From an uncultured Sulfurovum sp. (lineage in GTDB: Bacteria; Campylobacterota; Campylobacteria; Campylobacterales; Sulfurovaceae), in the NCBI GenBank assembly GCA_902727895.1, contig CACVAP010000030.1, positions 1 to 41,484 of the forward strand: 41,484 nucleotides of DNA, read 5' to 3'. Position numbers and translations under genes: made by a program. Each line of letters opens with the position of its first letter. Positions within the stretch are counted from its first letter, which is position 1. The notes below the pieces were generated by a model that worked only from the letters and a program-made list of their open reading frames with translations, did not search any database and was not told where the DNA came from. Of the stretch, positions 17,789 to 26,418 are shown piece by piece.

Positions 17789-18964
17789 ATGAATAGCAAT
17801 GAAAAACTCAATAAAGTATTAATTGTAGATGATGAAGTTTTTAATCTCGATCTACTAGAAATTGCCCTATCAGACTTACAAGATTCAGAAATTATTCGCG
17901 CTACTGATGGATTTCAAGTTTTAAAAAAAGTTCAAGAGACATACTTTGACCTTATAATTCTTGACATCTCAATGCCAGAACTTGATGGATTAGAAGTACT
18001 ACAAGAGTTAAAACGTACTGATGCTACTTCATACATACCTGTCATTGTTGTTACCTCTAAAACTGAAGACCGATATAAAGCTTTGGAAATGGGTGCTGAA
18101 GAATTTTTATCTAAACCCATAGATGTTATAGAATTACGTTTTCGTGTAAATAACCTTTTACGTTTAAAGAAATACAATGACTTACAAGTTTCATTTAACC
18201 AACTACTTGAAGAAGAAGTAGCAAAGAAAGAGAACCTATTACGGAATCTTGCGCATGTAGAGCAAGAACTAGAATTAGCAAGAGAGATTCAACAAAGTCT
18301 GGTTCCAAAGGTTTACCCAAAATCTGATGTTTTAGATGTACATGGTTCTTGTACCCCTGCTTTTGAAGTTGGTGGAGACTACTTTGATGTTTTCAAAACA
18401 GACAATGGTAACTACACTGTTTTTGTTATCTCTGATGTTTCAGGACATGGTTTTGCTTCGGCTTTAGTTTCTATGCAGTTTCGTACACTTATAAGGTCTA
18501 AACTTCTTAGTGAATCAAAAACCTTTACTGAGCATATTGAAGAGATAAACAACATTATGTGTGGTGAAAATGAAGAAGCTTCCATGTTTATTACAGGACT
18601 CTTCTTACGCTACTGCCATGAAACACAAGTCATGGAGTTTATCAATGCTGGTCACCACGATCCTATTGGAATAGAAGGCATGGAGTACAGTAGAGGTATC
18701 CCAATTGGGATTCAAGACCACATGCCTTTTGCTACTACAACAGCAGTCTTTGAAAAAGGAATGCAACTTCTGGTTTATACTGATGGTATTATTGAAGAAG
18801 AAAACAGCGAAAAAGAGATGTATGGTGATCGTATCTATGCACTCAAAGAAAAAGTTAAAGATCATGATGCACGTAAACAAACTGAACTTATTTTAGAAGA
18901 ATATAATGAATTTATAGAAAAACAAAAAGATGATGTAACCATTTTAATTATAAAAGCCATTTAA
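17789..18964 (+). CDS. Response regulator with PP2C/SpoIIE-type phosphatase output
   Basis: The N-terminal receiver domain (about 1-120) has KVLIVDDE, the phospho-acceptor Asp in LIILDISMPELDG, TSK and the Lys of SKPID. A coiled-coil linker follows (KENLLRNLAHVEQELELARE), then an RsbU/SpoIIE-like phosphatase domain with GGDYFDV, ISDVSGHG, NAGHHDP and YTDGIIEE metal-binding Asp motifs. It probably dephosphorylates the neighbouring STAS protein when phosphorylated by an unidentified histidine kinase. I chose ATG 17789, which has AAGG nine bases upstream and begins MNSNEKLNK. The in-frame ATG at 17741 lies directly after a likely -10 and has no ribosome site. Confidence 0.9.
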   Translation: MNSNEKLNKVLIVDDEVFNLDLLEIALSDLQDSEIIRATDGFQVLKKVQETYFDLIILDISMPELDGLEVLQELKRTDATSYIPVIVVTSKTEDRYKALEMGAEEFLSKPIDVIELRFRVNNLLRLKKYNDLQVSFNQLLEEEVAKKENLLRNLAHVEQELELAREIQQSLVPKVYPKSDVLDVHGSCTPAFEVGGDYFDVFKTDNGNYTVFVISDVSGHGFASALVSMQFRTLIRSKLLSESKTFTEHIEEINNIMCGENEEASMFITGLFLRYCHETQVMEFINAGHHDPIGIEGMEYSRGIPIGIQDHMPFATTTAVFEKGMQLLVYTDGIIEEENSEKEMYGDRIYALKEKVKDHDARKQTELILEEYNEFIEKQKDDVTILIIKAI

Positions 18965-19064
18965 TCTAAAATTTTTCTATCATCATAAATTTGTTACAAT
19001 ATTAAATGAAAAAAATAACTTATATCTTTATAACAAATCTAACACTTAACAAAAAGAGCCTAAT

Positions 19065-19658
19065 ATGAAATACTACCCTCACATATTAGCGCTTCTCTTC
19101 TCTCTCTTCTTTATACTTTTAGCTATCAACCCTTTCGACAGAGCCGTCTGGGTCATCGAAGTTATTCCAGTTGTTGCCATCTTTTTAGCATTAGTTTTTT
19201 CCTATTCTAAATTTAAATTCACCCATCTCTCATACAGTTTAATGGCAGTTTGGTTATTTTGGCATACCATTGGTGGACACTACACTTTTGCCAATGTCCC
19301 CTTTGACTTCATAACCAATCTATTTAATTTTGAACGAAACCATTTTGACAGAATTGGTCATCTTTCTATGGGCTTTTACGCCTACCCTATGGCTGAGTTT
19401 TTAATCAGAAAAAAATACACAGGAGCTGTTTTAGCATCAATCTTTGGACTCTTTTTTATTATGAGTATTGCCTGTGCCTATGAAATCATTGAATGGGCTT
19501 ACGCTGTCATAGAAGGTGGCAATACAGGAATAGAGTTTTTAGGTTCACAAGGTGACATTTGGGACGCTCAAAAAGACATGCTGGCTGATACTCTTGGGGC
19601 TATTCTTACGCTAGGGTTGTTTTGGTATGTTAAGCCTTATAAGCGAAGTTATATATAG
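19065..19658 (+). CDS. DUF2238 (YjdF-like) membrane protein
   Basis: The 197-aa protein has about six hydrophobic segments. It carries the family-typical HTIGGHYTFANVPF, FERNHFDRIGHLSMGF, YEIIEWA and GDIWDAQKDMLADTLGA, rich in His, Asp and Glu at membrane edges. YjdF/DUF2238 proteins are conserved inner-membrane proteins of unknown function. A TACAAT -10 is visible near 18992-18997. It stands alone, about 100 bp after the PP2C gene, and I see no link to its neighbours. Confidence 0.85.
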   Translation: MKYYPHILALLFSLFFILLAINPFDRAVWVIEVIPVVAIFLALVFSYSKFKFTHLSYSLMAVWLFWHTIGGHYTFANVPFDFITNLFNFERNHFDRIGHLSMGFYAYPMAEFLIRKKYTGAVLASIFGLFFIMSIACAYEIIEWAYAVIEGGNTGIEFLGSQGDIWDAQKDMLADTLGAILTLGLFWYVKPYKRSYI

Positions 19659-19674
19659 AGTATAAAAAATTAGC

Positions 19675-19690
19675 TATAATCAAAATTATA
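19675..19690 (+). promoter_or_regulatory. -10 box and palindrome of the vapBC-like operon
   Basis: TATAAT-CAAA-ATTATA is a perfect 6-bp inverted repeat, and its left arm is a consensus -10. The antitoxin start (19711) follows with AAAGG at 19698-19702. A palindrome over the -10 would suit autorepression by the toxin-antitoxin complex. Confidence 0.5.
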
Positions 19691-19710
19691 AAATTTTAAA
19701 GGTTAGTGAA

Positions 19711-19935
19711 ATGATGATTACATTAAAGATACCAAATGAACAACTTTTTGATAAAATATTGTGGCTTTTAAATCGTTTTAAAAATGATGGGTTGGAGATT
19801 ATTACCAGTAATACAGAACAAAATGAAGCTACACCTAAATCAACTAAAAACCATGTAGACTTGTCTAACTTCTCAGGTATGTGGGAAGATAGAGAGATAA
19901 CGCAAGAGTCTATTAGAAAAAAAGCTTGGAAATGA
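19711..19935 (+). CDS. Antitoxin-like protein, VapB position
   Basis: The 74-aa protein begins MMITLKIPNEQLFDKILWLL, has a charged middle (TSNTEQNE) and ends with SNFSGMWEDREITQESIRKK, the short 'W-x-D-R-x-I' type tail common in antitoxins that wrap PIN toxins. Its TGA stop overlaps the next start (ATGA). I do not recognise a DNA-binding fold with certainty. Identification rests on size, the C-terminal motif and coupling to a PIN gene. Confidence 0.75.
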   Translation: MMITLKIPNEQLFDKILWLLNRFKNDGLEIITSNTEQNEATPKSTKNHVDLSNFSGMWEDREITQESIRKKAWK

Positions 19936-20303
19936 TAGTTTTAGATACCAATATACTTATAGAGATTTTAAAAGGTAATGAGAAAACGATTAAAAAAGTA
20001 CACTCTTTTTCTGAAGAGCTTGTTATCTCTTCTATTTCTGTGATGGAGCTTTATTATGGTGCTATCAATAAAGCTGAACTTAAAAAACTTGAAAAGTTTG
20101 TATCGATTTTCAAGATAAAGGATTTAGATGAATCCATATCTATCACATCTACGCACCTTATAAAAACCTATGCAAAGAGCCATAACCTAGATATTCCAGA
20201 TAGTCTTATAGCTTCAACTGCTTTAGTTTTGGAGTCTAAAATTTTTACTTATAACATTAAGGACTTTAGATATATTGATGGGTTAGAGTTGATTGAATTT
20301 TAG
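19932..20303 (+). CDS. vapC: VapC-like PIN-domain ribonuclease toxin
   Basis: The ~123-aa PIN domain has acidic residues in order: Asp in VLDTNILIEIL, Glu in SVMELYYG, Asp in IPDSLIAS and Asp in YNIKDFRYI. These match the metal-dependent RNase site of VapC toxins. I take ATG 19932, which overlaps the antitoxin stop by four bases; a TTG two codons earlier is less likely. The toxin should cleave specific RNAs when the antitoxin is degraded. Confidence 0.9.
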   Translation: MIVLDTNILIEILKGNEKTIKKVHSFSEELVISSISVMELYYGAINKAELKKLEKFVSIFKIKDLDESISITSTHLIKTYAKSHNLDIPDSLIASTALVLESKIFTYNIKDFRYIDGLELIEF

Positions 20304-20368
20304 ACTGACACTGGTTTAAATCAAAAATAAAATCTTAACCATCCAAAATAAATTCGCTACAATACAGC

Positions 20369-21256
20369 ATGAAAAAAGAAAAAGTGGAGATGTTAATACC
20401 TGATGCAGTATTTGAAAAAGAGTATGAACATCAAATAGAATTTGACTTAACAAGCATAAAAAAACTCACTAGCCGTAATCTAGATCCCTCTATAGAAAAA
20501 CCTCATCGGGTTGGGTTTAATGTCATTATGATTGTATTTGAGGGGAAAGGCATGCATACGGTAGACTTTGTTCCTTATAGTTATAGAAAAGGTACGGTGT
20601 TTTTTATTGCTAAAGATCAAGTGCATAACTTTAAAATAAATCCAGATGCCGATGCTTACCTTTTGCCTTTTACAGACACTTTTTTGAGTCGTCTGATTGT
20701 CAATGAGGAGTTAAAAGTTTTATATGAGATGTTTGACTATGTTCTATACCCTGCCAAAATTCAACTTGATGATGACAAATATGAAGATGTTCTAAAACTC
20801 CTACAAGTCTTGGAAAAAGAATTTAGCATTGAAATGGATAACTTTAAAGCGTTAATCTTAACACCATTACTTCAAGCTATGATTTTAAAGTTAAGTAGAG
20901 AACGGTTAACGCAAAGGTTGCCATTGGAACAGAAAGATAAAGCTTTGTATAGGAAGTTTAAACAACTCTCTTTCAACCATGACTATTCGGTGCATGTCAA
21001 TGACTATGCAAAAATACTTAATGTTTCGAGTAAGACTTTGACCAATATGTTAAATAAGTATCTTGGAAAATCTACTAAAAAATATCTTGATGAACATCTT
21101 ATCTTAAAGATTAAACGGCTTTTACTAGATGAGAATTTGACCATAGAAAATATATCAGACCAACTCTGTTTTGATGAACCTACTAATATGGTGAAGTTTT
21201 TTAAACGCTATGAAAACCTAACCCCTACAGAATTTAAGAAATTGCATACGTTTTAA
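20369..21256 (+). CDS. AraC-family transcriptional regulator
   Basis: The 295-aa protein has an N-terminal cupin-like sensor part (about 1-150; GKGMHTVDFVPYSYRKGTVFFIAKDQVHNF). The C-terminal AraC double helix-turn-helix (about 200-295) includes VNDYAKILNVSSKTLTNML and ENISDQLCFDEPTNMVKFFKRYENLTPTEFKK. A TACAAT -10 at 20358-20363 ends only five bases before the ATG and there is no ribosome site, so the mRNA could be leaderless. The OsmC-like gene starts 99 bp downstream on the same strand and is the obvious candidate target. The ligand is unknown. Confidence 0.9.
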   Translation: MKKEKVEMLIPDAVFEKEYEHQIEFDLTSIKKLTSRNLDPSIEKPHRVGFNVIMIVFEGKGMHTVDFVPYSYRKGTVFFIAKDQVHNFKINPDADAYLLPFTDTFLSRLIVNEELKVLYEMFDYVLYPAKIQLDDDKYEDVLKLLQVLEKEFSIEMDNFKALILTPLLQAMILKLSRERLTQRLPLEQKDKALYRKFKQLSFNHDYSVHVNDYAKILNVSSKTLTNMLNKYLGKSTKKYLDEHLILKIKRLLLDENLTIENISDQLCFDEPTNMVKFFKRYENLTPTEFKKLHTF

Positions 21257-21321
21257 ACAATTTTCCGTTTTTTACCATAAATCGTATCTTTTTTACCTAT
21301 CCAGCATACCCCTATTCCTTA

Positions 21322-21327
21322 TATACT
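21322..21327 (+). promoter_or_regulatory. -10 box of the OsmC-like gene
   Basis: TATACT lies 28 bp before the ATG at 21356, followed by an AAAAGGAAC ribosome site. The 60 bp upstream, between the AraC stop and this box, would hold any activator site. Confidence 0.45.
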
Positions 21328-21355
21328 TAGACATCATAAAACAAAAGGAACAAAC

Positions 21356-22654
21356 ATGAAAACTAAACTAACTACATTATCAGTATTAACAGCACTTCTT
21401 ATCTTAGGAACTACAGCTTCTGCACAAAATGAAGTAAAACAACCTATAGACGTAAAAATCTATCAAGTTGAAAAGAGATTAGACAACTATACACGACCCA
21501 TAACTTTTACACCTACTAAAGCAACAGCAGTTAATGGTGCTATTTCTGAAAATATTATGACTACGACACAAAATATTTTAAATAAAGAGGCATATTTTCT
21601 TAAAAAAGCAATGGTGAAAACAGTAGGTGAAGATGCATTTAGTGCATGGGAACTTACAAGTGATGAAGGTGGTGTTCACCATCACCAAACTGCACCTAAC
21701 CCTTTAACGTATTATGCCGTTGGAGCTTCTTCAAGCTTATTGACACAAGTAGAAAGAGCCATTCAAGTTATGGGATTAGAGGTTGAAGAAGTTAAAGTTG
21801 AATCAAAAATATTTTTTAGATGGTCTGATGCCATGACCAATAAATGGGCTGGATTTACAGATAAAGTTGTCTCAAACATTCTCATAAAAAGTAATGAGTC
21901 ACCTGAGAAAATTAAAGCTTTAAAAGAAATGGCACTAAACGCTTGGGCTGTTGGTGAAGGATTGGCGAATAAAAGTACCATAGATGTTGGCATACTTGTT
22001 AATTCTGATGAGTGGGCTGGGGTACAAGCACGTTCGGGGAACGTACCCTCACCTATTTCAGTTGACAACGGTAAAACCATTACCAACATAACACCTGACT
22101 TGACATTAAAGACCATGGAAGTAGAAAAAGACCTTGCAGTAGAGATGGGGAATTTTCCCAACCCAATGGTATTTACAGAAATTTCTATTGCTGAATCAGC
22201 AAAGGATGCTGACAGACCATATATGCATAAGATAAGAGCAAAATCATTGACCCAGAATTACAAAACTTGGGAACTCTATGCTGATGATAGTCGTGGATAT
22301 AAAGGCATAGACAAAGCACCAACATCAAGAGCTTACTTTACAGTGGGTACTTCATTTTGTTTAAAGAGTCAATTGACTGCTGCCAAAATGGCTTATAAAA
22401 AACAAGGTGTTAACATAGAAGACTTTAGAGTTGAGCATCAGTTTAACTACCAACAAGAGAACTTTATGACACCAAGCATGAAAGGTCATCTTGATGATGT
22501 AATTACCAGAGTCATTGTAAAAAGTGATGCTGACAAAGAAGTTGTAAATAACTATGCAAAAATGGCACTTCGTATGTGTTTTGCTGGAGAAGGAATTCAA
22601 AATGAGACTGAGATGGACACGAAGGTTTATCTTAATGGGAAAGTCTTGAAGTAA
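21356..22654 (+). CDS. Exported protein with two OsmC-like domains, the first without cysteines
   Basis: The 432-aa protein has a signal peptide ending near TTASAQ and two homologous halves (about 30-225 and 235-432). Each contains an OsmC/Ohr-like core: Val-rich strands around VEVKVESKIFF or IEDFRVEHQFNY, then VISNILIKSN or ITRVIVKSD, then ALNAWAVGEG or ALRMCFAGEG. Half 2 has Cys in SFCLKSQL and RMCFAGEG, the two positions of the peroxidase cysteines in OsmC/Ohr. Half 1 has Ser/Leu and Trp at these places. Thiol peroxide reduction in the periplasm by half 2 is plausible. OsmC proteins are normally cytoplasmic single domains, so this form is unusual. Confidence 0.75.
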   Translation: MKTKLTTLSVLTALLILGTTASAQNEVKQPIDVKIYQVEKRLDNYTRPITFTPTKATAVNGAISENIMTTTQNILNKEAYFLKKAMVKTVGEDAFSAWELTSDEGGVHHHQTAPNPLTYYAVGASSSLLTQVERAIQVMGLEVEEVKVESKIFFRWSDAMTNKWAGFTDKVVSNILIKSNESPEKIKALKEMALNAWAVGEGLANKSTIDVGILVNSDEWAGVQARSGNVPSPISVDNGKTITNITPDLTLKTMEVEKDLAVEMGNFPNPMVFTEISIAESAKDADRPYMHKIRAKSLTQNYKTWELYADDSRGYKGIDKAPTSRAYFTVGTSFCLKSQLTAAKMAYKKQGVNIEDFRVEHQFNYQQENFMTPSMKGHLDDVITRVIVKSDADKEVVNNYAKMALRMCFAGEGIQNETEMDTKVYLNGKVLK

Positions 22655-22752
22655 GAATATGAAAAAACTGTTACCAAGCATTTACTTTTTATTACCCATC
22701 GTTTAATCAAGATAAGTACAATTAGACTATCAAAACAATATAAGGATAAAAA

Positions 22753-23007
22753 ATGAATAAAATTATTACAACATTGGCTATTTTCGCACTGACAGTAAGT
22801 TTTGCACAAAGTGGAGGTGGTAAACCACCTAGAGGTGGAACACCACCAACAGAAGCAATCACAGCTTGTGAAGGTCAAGAAGTAGCTGCAACTTGTTCAA
22901 TGGAGACACCAAGAGGTGACACCGTAGAAGGAACTTGTGAAAACACACCTGATAACAAATATTTTGCTTGTAGACCTAACGATCATAAAGAGCGTCCATC
23001 TAACTAA
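22753..23007 (+). CDS. Small exported four-cysteine protein
   Basis: The 84-aa protein has a signal peptide ending in TVSFAQ, then a Gly/Pro-rich stretch (GGGKPPRGGTPP) and a compact domain with four cysteines. Its spacing is AC-x8-TC ... GTC-x10-AC, with METPRGDTVEGTC between. This would suit two disulfides. A ribosome site (AAGGATAAAAA) precedes the ATG. It follows the OsmC-like gene by 98 bp on the same strand and could share its regulation. Function unknown. Confidence 0.75.
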   Translation: MNKIITTLAIFALTVSFAQSGGGKPPRGGTPPTEAITACEGQEVAATCSMETPRGDTVEGTCENTPDNKYFACRPNDHKERPSN

Positions 23008-23025
23008 TTAATCAAGAAGAGCTAA

Positions 23026-23058
23026 GAAGAGATTAGTCTAAGTGACTAATCCCCTCTT
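23026..23058. terminator. Hairpin between convergent genes
   Basis: AGAGATTAGTC (23028-23038) pairs with GACTAATC and CTCT (23044-23056) around a 5-nt loop, with TTT following on the plus strand. It overlaps the stop codon of the hybrid kinase on the minus strand and lies just after the small four-Cys gene, so it probably ends transcription from at least one side. Confidence 0.45.
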
Positions 23059-25450
23059 TAACTTCTTCTTCTTGTCCATGAATTGATTTGAGCAATGTTA
23101 ATACTTTTATAGTTAAAGACCAAAACGCATTTAAATCAAATGATTCATCACTGTATTCTAGTTTTTCACACATATCAGCAATATCATTTATTTGCAGTGA
23201 ACGAAGAATACCTCTTAGCCCATGCATTTTTGCCTTAACAGCCTCTTTGTCTTCTTTCTCCATTGCAGCAGTTACTTCTTCTACAATCGTTGTTGTATTG
23301 TTCATAAACGATTCAAACAAACGAACTAATATTGCATTGTTAAAATGCATTGTATCTTTTGCGCTTTTTAAAGACGCTAATATATTTTCTAACTCATAAA
23401 CCTCTTCTACTTCAGGTAGGACTTCTGTCTCTTGCTCATTTGAATACTTTACCAAGACAGTATGTAAGCTTTGTGGATTAATTGGTTTACTAATATAATC
23501 ATCCATACCAACACTTAAAAAGTGTTCTCTGTCACCTTCTAATGCATTGGCTGTTAACGCTACAATAGGGGTATTTATACCTAACTCTCGTAACTCTGTT
23601 GTTGCATCAATTCCATTTAGAACGGGCATGTTAATGTCCATCAAGACAAGATCATAATCTTTCTGTTGGGCCATTAACACAGCCTCTTCACCATTTATTG
23701 CAAAATCAGGGATAAGATTATATTTCAGCAACATTTCGTTAATCAATATACGATTAATGTCATAATCTTCTGCAATCAATATCTCTAACTGTAAGTCTTC
23801 CTCTTCAGCAACAACTTCTTCTTCATTAGGCGTATAGTTCAACTCTAAAATAGCATTGTAAAGTTCAGAAGGATAATCTGAAAAAGACTCTATATGATAA
23901 ACGTTTGAATCTAATTCATCTTTCAGCTTTTGCCCAAGGTCTTCTTGAACTAAAATTACATTATGTTCGTTTTGAAGTAACGGTTGGCAGTTCCATGATT
24001 CAAAAGTAATGGCAATATGCTCTTTCTTATCTGAATTCATTAACTCATCCATGGATAAAACAACAAAATCTAATTTAAAATATTTTAATTGTAAAGCCAC
24101 TTTATCAAACATTGGATTATACGATTTCAATAAATAGATAGGAGGATTAAGAATCTGTTTACTTAAAGTATTACTCATCTCACACTTGTCAAATGAAACC
24201 ACAAAGTAAAAACAACTTCCCTCACCTTCAACACTGGTTACTTTCAGTTCACTGCCCATCAAGGCACATAAGGAAGCAGATATGGTAAGTCCTAAACCAC
24301 TTCCTCCAAAATTTCGTGTCGTACTACTGTCAGCTTGAATAAAAGATTTAAAAATACTTTTTAATCTCTCTTCTGCAATCCCAATACCTGTGTCTTCGAC
24401 TGAAAATTTCAAGGTCTCTTTAGAGTCATCAGAGTTTTCAAGCTTTTCAATACGTAAATCAATCGTACCTTTTATAGCTGTAAATTTTAAAGCATTATTA
24501 AGTAAGTTGGTTAATATTTGAGAAACTCTCAAATTGTCCATAGAGAGACATTCACTAATTTGAGCGTCTATGTGTATACGATAGTTAATATTTTTCTCTT
24601 TTGCCTTAGGTAAAAATACGGTAGCAGCACTACGTAATTCAGTAAAAGGGTTAACTTCCACTAAATCAAGTTCTAGCTTACCACTCTCTATCTTAGAAAA
24701 GTCAAGAATATCATCAACAAGCTTTAACAGTGTATGCGTTGAATGTTCAATTAGTTTGGTAAACCTTTGCTGTTCATGATTTAGAGGACTATTTCTAAGT
24801 AACTTTGTAAATCCAAAAATACCATTCATCGGTGTTCGTATCTCATGACTCATGTTTGCCATAAACGTAGACTTAAGTTTTTCAGAAGTTTCAGCCATCT
24901 CTTTAGCTTCTTCTATGACTGTTACGTCTATTAAATTCACTATCATAAAAGGTTCATTATTCAATACTAGAGAAGATATTAATACTTTAAAAATAGTATT
25001 TATCCCTGCTCTATTTTTAATTAATGCCCTATGCTCAAGCTCTGGATTCTCTAATACAATGTCTATCCATTCGGTAGATGAAACATCCATTAAAGTTGGG
25101 GGAGAAAGAAAACCGTCTTTCTCTATAAATAATTCACATAAACATTTATGCTCACATTGAAATTCAATTAAACTGTCAAAGTCAAATGTTTCAAAGAATT
25201 TTTCATTTACAGAAGTTAGTCCATTAATGCTATCCATTGTAAACACCACATTATCTTGACTATTAAAAAGCATATGATTATACTTTTCTTCTCTCTCTAT
25301 CTTATCTTTTAATTGTTGGGTAGTTTCATCGTATTTTGCATAGCTATTAGCAATGTCCTCTAAAAGTAATTGCGTTTTATCAGCAAACATACTAAAGTCA
25401 AACTCTTCACCCAAGTTGTCTTTTATCTGTTCCTTTAAGAGGTCATGCAT
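23033..25450 (-). CDS. Hybrid sensor histidine kinase (PAS-like, HisKA, HATPase, REC, HPt)
   Basis: The 805-aa protein has no membrane segment. After an N-terminal coiled coil (about 1-60) and a PAS-like region (about 60-180), HisKA carries the phospho-His in MSHEIRTPMNG. HATPase shows NLLNNALKFT, DTGIGI and GGSGLGLTI. REC has LIAEDYDIN and Asp in LVLMDINMPVLNG. A C-terminal HPt domain has His in KMHGLRGILRSL. Its ribosome site (AGGAT) precedes the ATG at 25450. Without the insertion sequence it would start about 20 bp after the stop of the H-NOX-linked kinase, so it is probably the next relay protein of that operon, now cut off by the insertion. Confidence 0.9.
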   Translation of the reverse strand: MHDLLKEQIKDNLGEEFDFSMFADKTQLLLEDIANSYAKYDETTQQLKDKIEREEKYNHMLFNSQDNVVFTMDSINGLTSVNEKFFETFDFDSLIEFQCEHKCLCELFIEKDGFLSPPTLMDVSSTEWIDIVLENPELEHRALIKNRAGINTIFKVLISSLVLNNEPFMIVNLIDVTVIEEAKEMAETSEKLKSTFMANMSHEIRTPMNGIFGFTKLLRNSPLNHEQQRFTKLIEHSTHTLLKLVDDILDFSKIESGKLELDLVEVNPFTELRSAATVFLPKAKEKNINYRIHIDAQISECLSMDNLRVSQILTNLLNNALKFTAIKGTIDLRIEKLENSDDSKETLKFSVEDTGIGIAEERLKSIFKSFIQADSSTTRNFGGSGLGLTISASLCALMGSELKVTSVEGEGSCFYFVVSFDKCEMSNTLSKQILNPPIYLLKSYNPMFDKVALQLKYFKLDFVVLSMDELMNSDKKEHIAITFESWNCQPLLQNEHNVILVQEDLGQKLKDELDSNVYHIESFSDYPSELYNAILELNYTPNEEEVVAEEEDLQLEILIAEDYDINRILINEMLLKYNLIPDFAINGEEAVLMAQQKDYDLVLMDINMPVLNGIDATTELRELGINTPIVALTANALEGDREHFLSVGMDDYISKPINPQSLHTVLVKYSNEQETEVLPEVEEVYELENILASLKSAKDTMHFNNAILVRLFESFMNNTTTIVEEVTAAMEKEDKEAVKAKMHGLRGILRSLQINDIADMCEKLEYSDESFDLNAFWSLTIKVLTLLKSIHGQEEEVKEGISHLD

Positions 25451-25479
25451 CTTAGTATCCTGATTTCATATTTATTTAT

Positions 25480-25488
25480 ATTTTTCTA
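25480..25488. repeat. Target-site duplication, left copy
   Basis: ATTTTTCTA directly abuts the left end of the insertion sequence and is repeated exactly at 26419-26427. A 9-bp duplication fits IS982-family insertion. Confidence 0.9.
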
Positions 25489-26418
25489 ACCCAAACTGCT
25501 AGTTAAAAGCCAATTGTTGATGAGCTACAGATAACTTAAAAAACCTATCAATGGAGTAAGCCAAAAGAAACAATTTTAGCTTAACAAGAAAGCCACGGAT
25601 AGAGGTAGCTCGAATAACTTTACCAAACTTAGCAGTAATAACAGAAAAAGCTGTTTCAACACCTTTTCTAATCTTTCGTTTGACCTTATGAGCTGGGTCT
25701 TGTTGCATATTTTTACGTTTTAAAGCAGAAAGTTCAATTCCAAATTTAGCTAAAAAACTTTCTAGTTTCCCCGAAATATAGCCCTTGTCTCCAATCACAA
25801 TAGAATTCTTAGGAAGGTTTGGAAGAAATTTATAAGAAGCAGTAGTATCATGCATTGAACCTTCTGATATATAATAAGAAACAGGTTCTTGATTCGTTGT
25901 AACTACCATATGAACTTTAAATCCATAAAAGTATTTTTTCTTTGAGGCATTATATCCTTTCAATGAAATATCCCTCCAAAGTTTTGACCTTTTCTCTCTT
26001 TGAATCTGACATAACTCTACTGGAAAGGAATCTACTGAATAGATTTGTAAACCATTTAACTTAATAAATAGGTCACTTAGAAAAACAAATAACTGTTCTA
26101 TCTCCTCTTCTAATTGAATTATTCTTCTTGTAAACCTTGAATATTCAACTTCATTTACTAACTTCATCCCCATTCCATAATAATGTGCTTTTGAATAATT
26201 ACCATTAAAATCATTCACTGCCAAATACCCTAAAAATAATACTTCGCTATCACTAATCTCTGACAACTTATGTTCTTCTTTTTCCATTACCCCTTTTAGG
26301 AATTCTTCTATTAAGCAGTATATCGTTATCATTCTTTGTTCCATAATCTTGCCTCTTAAAGCTTTTATGGAACTCTACTCTCTTTATCCTTTACCTCTTT
26401 TTTACTAGCAGTTTGGGT
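25489..26418 (-). mobile_element. Complete IS982-family insertion sequence, 930 bp
   Basis: Perfect 15-bp terminal inverted repeats (ACCCAAACTGCTAGT at 25489-25503, its complement at 26404-26418) bound one intact transposase gene. Identical 9-bp flanks show simple transposition and a recent event. The element separates two histidine-kinase genes, and its right end supplies the stop codon of one. Confidence 0.95.
25499..26344 (-). CDS. IS982-family DDE transposase
   Basis: The 281-aa protein fits the family length. The catalytic triad appears as Asp in IYSVDSFPV, Asp in VIGDKGYIS and Glu in RKGVETAFSVITAKFG, with ISEGSMHDTTASYKFLP between. The gene is intact from ATG to stop and fills the element, so it is likely active. 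The stop lies inside the left inverted repeat. Confidence 0.95.
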   Translation of the reverse strand: MEQRMITIYCLIEEFLKGVMEKEEHKLSEISDSEVLFLGYLAVNDFNGNYSKAHYYGMGMKLVNEVEYSRFTRRIIQLEEEIEQLFVFLSDLFIKLNGLQIYSVDSFPVELCQIQREKRSKLWRDISLKGYNASKKKYFYGFKVHMVVTTNQEPVSYYISEGSMHDTTASYKFLPNLPKNSIVIGDKGYISGKLESFLAKFGIELSALKRKNMQQDPAHKVKRKIRKGVETAFSVITAKFGKVIRATSIRGFLVKLKLFLLAYSIDRFFKLSVAHQQLAFN

